NCBI GenBank assembly: GCA_003427395.1 | Contig: BFEA01000248.1 | Span: forward strand, 223,704-245,246 | Direction: 5' to 3' | Length of the DNA: 21,543 bases | DNA from: Chara braunii | Taxonomy: Eukaryota > Streptophyta > Charophyceae > Charales > Characeae | Part shown: positions 17,401-21,543 of the stretch, in pieces | How positions within the stretch are numbered: the first letter of the stretch is position 1 | Layout: every line of letters begins with the position of its first letter | Notes under the pieces: generated by a model | What the model saw: only the letters and a program-made list of their open reading frames with translations | What the model was told of the DNA's origin: nothing | Databases searched by the model: none | Made by a program: the position numbers and the translations under genes

Positions 17401-17489
17401 CACGCGAGAAGCTTTTTTTTTTTTTTTTTTTTTGAGGCGATGCTCCAATCTATTCGTGGGGAGCAACACGACTGGGCACGCGAGAAGCT
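17401..17489 (-). mobile_element. Tiny poly(A)-tailed retro-insertion with target-site duplication
   Basis: CACGCGAGAAGCT occurs at 17401-17413 and 17477-17489. Between the copies, on the minus strand, are about 43 bp (CCAGTCGTGTTGCTCCCC...CATCGCCTC) and then a run of about 20 A. This is the layout of a 5'-truncated retro-insertion made by LINE machinery: duplication, body, poly(A), duplication. The body does not match the 3' end of the LINE at 4316-14465, so the source is another LINE, a SINE or a cellular RNA. Confidence 0.7.
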
Positions 17490-17933
17490 AAACCGAGATA
17501 CAATCAAGTTGAATCAACACATGAAGATGTCGTCTCCAGATTTATTATCAATATACAAGAAATGTTTGTCTCCATCGACTCCGCCACACACACACGCACA
17601 ACGGAATCTCAGCTTGTTGGCGGCTATGGCTTCTCTCTGTATCTAAGTCTTGCTTCTCTCTCTGACCTCCCTCGCTCTGGTCCTAGACAGTCACCCTGGA
17701 TACACCCACTCAGGTAAGCTTCAACCTTGGCGGCTATGGCCGCCCTACTCCCTACCTCCACTCTGCCCTAACTATGGAGTAACAATTGAGCGCCCTCTTC
17801 TTCCTCAAGGTGCCCAAGTTGCCTTAACGCACAAGCAGCAGCAGCGCTTCCGCATCTCGCAAAATGAACAAGTGGTGAGCCGCTGCACTTTAGCAGCTCA
17901 ATATAGGACTTGACTTGGCGTGGCCTGCTTAAG

Positions 17934-18195
17934 ACCGGTACCGGTCGCCCGCGGCCTGTCTGCTGCAAACATTTTGTCGGTCCGGTAGGACATGCTGCAA
18001 AAGTGGACTTGGGACTGTTGGACTGGACTGGACTCCTCTGGACTTTTCTTGCCGGGTACCGGACGGACTTCTACCAACCTATTTTGTTTCGGTACCGACG
18101 CCTACCGACCTACGACACTTCAGTCTACGGAGCCTACGACCTACCCTACTGACACAGCTTGGGACTGGGACTCTTTGGGACTCTGGGACCGGAAC
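17934..18195. repeat. GGTACC and GGGACT motif-rich segment
   Basis: It begins with the perfect 12-bp palindrome ACCGGTACCGGT (17934-17945). GGTACC recurs near 18053 and 18091 in similar context, and GGACT/GGGACT is repeated (GGACTGGACTGGACT near 18020; four GGGAC units near 18162-18191, able to form a G-quadruplex). It follows the end of the Ty3/gypsy coding remnant on the minus strand, where a 3' LTR would lie, but I could not identify LTR ends. From 17490 to 17933 I see no supported gene. Confidence 0.35.
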
Positions 18196-18277
18196 TGGGG
18201 TGTCTGCAGCATGAATCCTTTCACTCCCACCGGCCTAATTTCGAGGTCTGACGAGAAAATGTTCAAAAATCCCATCT

Positions 18278-19525
18278 TTATCGTTCGTACACGTTCATTC
18301 CCCTCCGGGCCCTCTCATAATAAGAGGCAATGTGAGGGGCTGTTTGTATAAGTTCCTCCCTGGGGAACCAGCGATCTTCGCTGGGCTCCTGATAGGCAAA
18401 TCTCACCTTGTACTGCCTCTGTGGTCCCCCCCTGCAACCTGTAAGGAAGACATCTTCAGCTACTATTCTATCTACATGATAACCTCCGTCCATAACTGGT
18501 GGAATCATGGAACGACGACAGGGACACTGATCATTCGTGACACAAGGGAGCAACTTACATGCGTGGAACCGGATATGTGTGCAGGTGGGGTGGAAACTCA
18601 CTAGTGTAGGACGGACCATCAGCCTCTCCCTTGACATCTAGTACTTGCCATGGTCCCCTATACGCAGGTAGCAGTTTCTGCGAGATTCCTTCTTCTGGAA
18701 TGAACTCCTTGGATTTCACCGAGACCAAGTCACCCACAGCGAACTGTGAAGGTCGTTGGTGCTTGTTGGCCTGTTCCACCATCTGATGCTGGGCCTTAAG
18801 GATGTTCTTTTTCACCTGCTCTAGGTCTTTCTCATATTGAATGGCAAAATTCCCTAGTACCGCGTGGCAATCTTTGGATGTGGTCGGGGTTCAGACAATC
18901 AATCGGACGCCGGGGCTGCCAACCCTTGTGCAGTTCATTCAGGGTGTGTGCAGTACCGAATTGTTATACGCAGATAGCACTTTGGGAAGATGCTCGTCGT
19001 AATCGATCTGGTCAGGCCTAATGTACATGGGCAGCACTTCCTGGAGCAGCTTATTCATCTGCTCAGTGTGGCCGTTAGTCTCCGGGTGTCTACCGGAAGA
19101 CATGGTCAGCTTTGACCCATATGCCTTCATCAATTGTTGTCAGTGCTCGCCCGTGAATCTTCTATCTCTATCACTGACAATCGTCAATGGGTGCCCGTAG
19201 TCTTTAACCCAATGATTGCAGAGTTCTCTAATTACTAACTCTGACTTCGCCACCGCAGGCAGCGGAACGAAAACAGCAAATTTACTGAACCTATCTACTA
19301 CTACAATCACTTGACTCTTCCTGTTTTTGCTTTCGACTTTTGTGTCCATAAAGTCAATAGACACGGAGTCACCAGGACCGGACGGGACAGGCAGTGGCCT
19401 CAACAGGCCAAGTGGGGCTTATGTGGAATTTTTGTTCCGCTGACATACTTGACAGCCCTGGATATAGGCAATGCAATCATCCTTCATGCCGACCCAGGTA
19501 TAGGACCGTAGGAGATTAGCGGAGG
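18278..19525 (-). pseudogene. Ty3/gypsy (chromovirus) integrase-chromodomain remnant
   Basis: This is the 3' part of a pol polyprotein on the minus strand. It starts inside the integrase zinc domain (SYTWVGMKDD, then C-Q-V-C-Q-R-N-K near 19431; the His pair is missing). The catalytic core has Asp in SIDFMD, Asp in IVSDRDRRF and Glu in NGHTEQMNKLL. A linker (EQANKHQRPSQFAVGDLV) and SH3-like part follow, then a C-terminal chromodomain (VDRIVAEDVF...QYKVRFAYQEPSEDRWFPREEL, 18305-18475), which in chromoviruses directs integration to marked chromatin. Breaks are an in-frame TAA near 19416-19418 (Gln expected), a TGA near 19137-19139 (Trp expected), a frame change after SVLHTP near 18945, one extra T near 18855, and a frame change near 18568-18580. 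Protease, RT and RNase H are absent; homology stops abruptly at about 19525. Confidence 0.88.
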
Positions 19526-19539
19526 AAGGGGATAGGAGG

Positions 19540-19618
19540 CAGAGTTCTATAGGGACTGAAGGGAAGGGGAGGGGGAAAGGGTCAGGGGGGCAAAAGGGGT
19601 GGGGGAGGAAGTGGGGTG
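19540..19618 (+). other. G-rich tract with quadruplex potential
   Basis: Within 80 bases there are eight or more runs of three to six G separated by 1-7 bases (GGGACTGAAGGGAAGGGG, AGGGGGAAAGGG, GGGGGGCAAAAGGGG, TGGGGGAGG). It sits immediately outside the point where the integrase homology ends. On the minus strand it is a long pyrimidine tract. Confidence 0.7.
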
Positions 19619-19629
19619 GCGAAGGATGG

Positions 19630-20460
19630 GACAAAGATGTAACGAAATTGACAGGGTTCTAAATACTCACCGCTGGAGTAGACTACTCTAGAATGGCATA
19701 AGAGGCCAGTCAGCGTTTGGGTTGCAGAAGGTGTGCTGACTACGTTTCTTGATCCTGTATTGCTGTAGCTCAAACAGGGGTAGGTCAGTAAATAGGCCCT
19801 ATACGCAGGGACAGGGTAGGAGAACATACGGGAAGTACTGGGACAGATAGGGGCAGAAAAAGAATTTGACAGGGACCAGTAGGGATTTTCCAGCACGTTG
19901 GAGAGAGCTTGGAGTCGGGTAGGATAGCAGGGCAAGTCATGATGGTATCTGAACTCTACGTGGGCTGAGTTAGGTGTAGGTTTGGGTCCTACAGGGAAGG
20001 ATTACAGTCTGCAATGATATGTTCCCCCCCAAAGAAGGAGGAATCGGAAGGCCTGCTCCACTGGTAGTGCCTAGGAAGCACACGGGTGAGGGCACTGAAG
20101 CCAGAGTGGCAAGACTATATCATTTGTTGACCGAGTAGCCCAGGTATTCACCCAGCAGTAATGCTGCTTCCCTGCAAGGAGTGAAGAAGCGGCCGAGCTC
20201 TTGGGTTATGAAAGTGAAGTAGAAGTGATGAAGAAGACCTCCATGGCCTATGCGGAGTGGGAGAGAATCTGACTATGCAGAGGAGACATCGCAAGGGGAG
20301 TCAACTGGAAAGAGAGTCTGGCCAGTCGATGTCCACATTCGGCTATGGAGATAGAAGCAGACCTCTTGTAGGTGAGAGGAGGAGGAAGGAGGCAACTGAC
20401 AAGAAGGTTTACGTTTGGCTATGGTGGACCTTCATCTTCACATCCCCGGTTGGCGCCACA
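19630..20460. other. Unassigned stretch, partly a dispersed repeat
   Basis: No credible gene. 19870-20080 resembles 2640-3110 (shared GTAGGGATTTTCCAGCA and the CAGTCTGCAATGA, TTCCCCCCCC, GGCCTG, CAC-GGTAG series), so it is probably non-coding sequence of a repeat family. Near 20441-20459 the minus strand reads TGGCGCCAACCGGGGATG, reminiscent of an LTR-element primer-binding site beginning TGG. That would put a 5' LTR above 20460, in the orientation expected for the gypsy remnant, but no LTR pair could be found. Confidence 0.3.
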
Positions 20461-21543
20461 TGAAGGCAGCCCCTGTTGGGCTACCGGTCGGACATCGTCT
20501 TCATCTGTGAGTGAAGCATGTTGGTAGGAGATGGGAGAGGCATAGTACACAGTCCTCTGAAAATCCGTGCTAGGCAGGGATGATTTGCCATAGCCACTAC
20601 CGCTACTAGCAGGAGAGGAGAGAGAGAAGGAAGCTGGAGGAGGGTCCTTTCTCAACTGGCAGTTAAGGGAGATCTATTGGAAAGTGGGTGGTTCCTTGTT
20701 AATTCACTTGTTCTCCAGCATGACCCGCCTGCATCAGAAAGAATACAGCAAGATGATTGCATTCCAAGGACTGCAACTGGCACTGTCCGTCCCATCAGTC
20801 CTAAGTCCAGGCAGGGGGGCCTAGCAAGGCTAGCATTTGGTGCTGTAGGCTGGTTCTATCCGGTCCAGTGCAGTCCTGTCCCATCCCCAGAAAAGCCAGC
20901 AGTTCGGATCCCAGGTAGGCCAGCTAATATTCCAAAAACATCCAACAGCTAAGAGGCCCAAGGCGACAGGGTACGTACTTGGTTAACCGGGTTGGCAAGT
21001 CCAAGCGCTCCCAGGTGAATTGTCACACACATACAAAAGCAGAGCAGTTGTTATTGTTATCACTCATCCCACTCATGCTTGTGGTGGAAGCGCTACTGCG
21101 ACGAAGTGTGTGACCACGTGACAAGTGAGGCTGGTTGGGTGAAAAACAGGGTGGCAGTAGTCAACAGGTGCGGTGTGAGATGCTGAAGTGAAATGATAGG
21201 CAGAAGGAGACATTCGGAGAGTGCAAGGGTATGTCTGTCTTTTGGGCCACTTGAGAACCGTAGCAAGAGCATGCCTTCCCTGTCGTTTGGGCTGGCGTCC
21301 ATAGCTGGCGGCCTAGTTGCCCAGCCAGCCGTACACAAATTTGTTTGTCCTTGGCGGGGACAGGAGTCGGAAGTTGCCCATAGGAGACGTGGGCTCAGAA
21401 AAGTCCCTGCAAGATAACTGGGGTTCCATATCTTGAGAGGCTTTGGTTTCCATCTTGCCTTGCAGGGTTGCATACCCCGACGGTCAGCGGCCCTTGACTG
21501 GTCGGCACCCCGCTTTTCGGTCCAGAACAAGACCCCCACACCC
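20461..21543. other. No recognisable gene
   Basis: Open frames exist on both strands (for example minus-strand 21093-21539 with 148 residues, and a 46-residue minus-strand frame from 21453 to 21313 starting METKASQDMEPQ) but none shows a domain I know. Sequence is moderately GC-rich with AGG/GGA-rich patches near 20370 and 20620. It may contain LTR or host intergenic DNA. Confidence 0.3.

Noticed and set aside
20441-20459. Primer-binding site of the gypsy element (minus-strand TGGCGCCAACCGGGG)
   Set aside because: Attractive position and orientation, but I could not find matching LTRs, gag or the complementary tRNA end; kept only as a remark.
21093-21539. 148-residue minus-strand open frame as a host gene
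   Set aside because: No recognisable domain, no clear start context, and a different frame of the same stretch looks equally plausible.

Overview
The window looks like nuclear, repeat-dominated eukaryotic DNA from the green (streptophyte) lineage. The evidence is a U6 snRNA sequence of the plant form (5' GTCC-TTCGG-GAC stem, 3' end ...CGAGAAATGGTCC), a plant-type L1 LINE whose ORF2 carries a zf-RVT-like zinc module, a chromodomain Ty3/gypsy element, and short TTTAGGG-like tracts. A charophyte alga such as Chara is my guess from the style of the elements; the sequence does not prove it. I see no convincing intact host protein-coding gene.

Layout. 1-850: diverged tandem repeats that include small terminal-inverted-repeat (MITE-like) elements; another copy lies at 3641-3727. 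1456-1669: two U6 snRNA copies in convergent (tail-to-tail) orientation, forming a 93-bp-arm inverted repeat. 2100-3320: ACCC microsatellite, a degenerate tRNA-like stretch, a 240-bp tandem duplication and a 27-bp C homopolymer inside a short duplication. 3512-3618: a separate 107-bp inverted-repeat element.

4316-14465: one complete but dead LINE of about 10.15 kb, bounded by a perfect 17-bp target-site duplication (4299-4315 and 14466-14482) and ending in a 14-A tail. It has a 1.5-kb 5' UTR, a large ORF1 (5852-8658; CCHC knuckle, acidic region, coiled coil), ORF2 (8687-13267; AP endonuclease, reverse transcriptase, C-terminal zinc motif) and a 1.2-kb 3' UTR. At least 17 stops and frameshifts, plus two active-site substitutions (endonuclease RID to RIN, reverse transcriptase ADD to AGD), show that it cannot move by itself.

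14483-18200: non-coding and repeat-rich. It holds four ~130-bp tandem units, CT tracts, an array of small GGCC-type hairpins, a 10-bp minisatellite and a tiny poly(A)-tailed retro-insertion with a 13-bp target-site duplication. 18278-19525, minus strand: the 3' part of a chromodomain Ty3/gypsy polyprotein (integrase plus chromodomain), broken by stops and frameshifts and cut off at its 5' side. 19525-21543: a G-rich tract, then sequence partly related to 2540-3110, with no gene I can recognise.

Together these are layered transposon insertions and their decay. No operon-like or defence-like system is visible.
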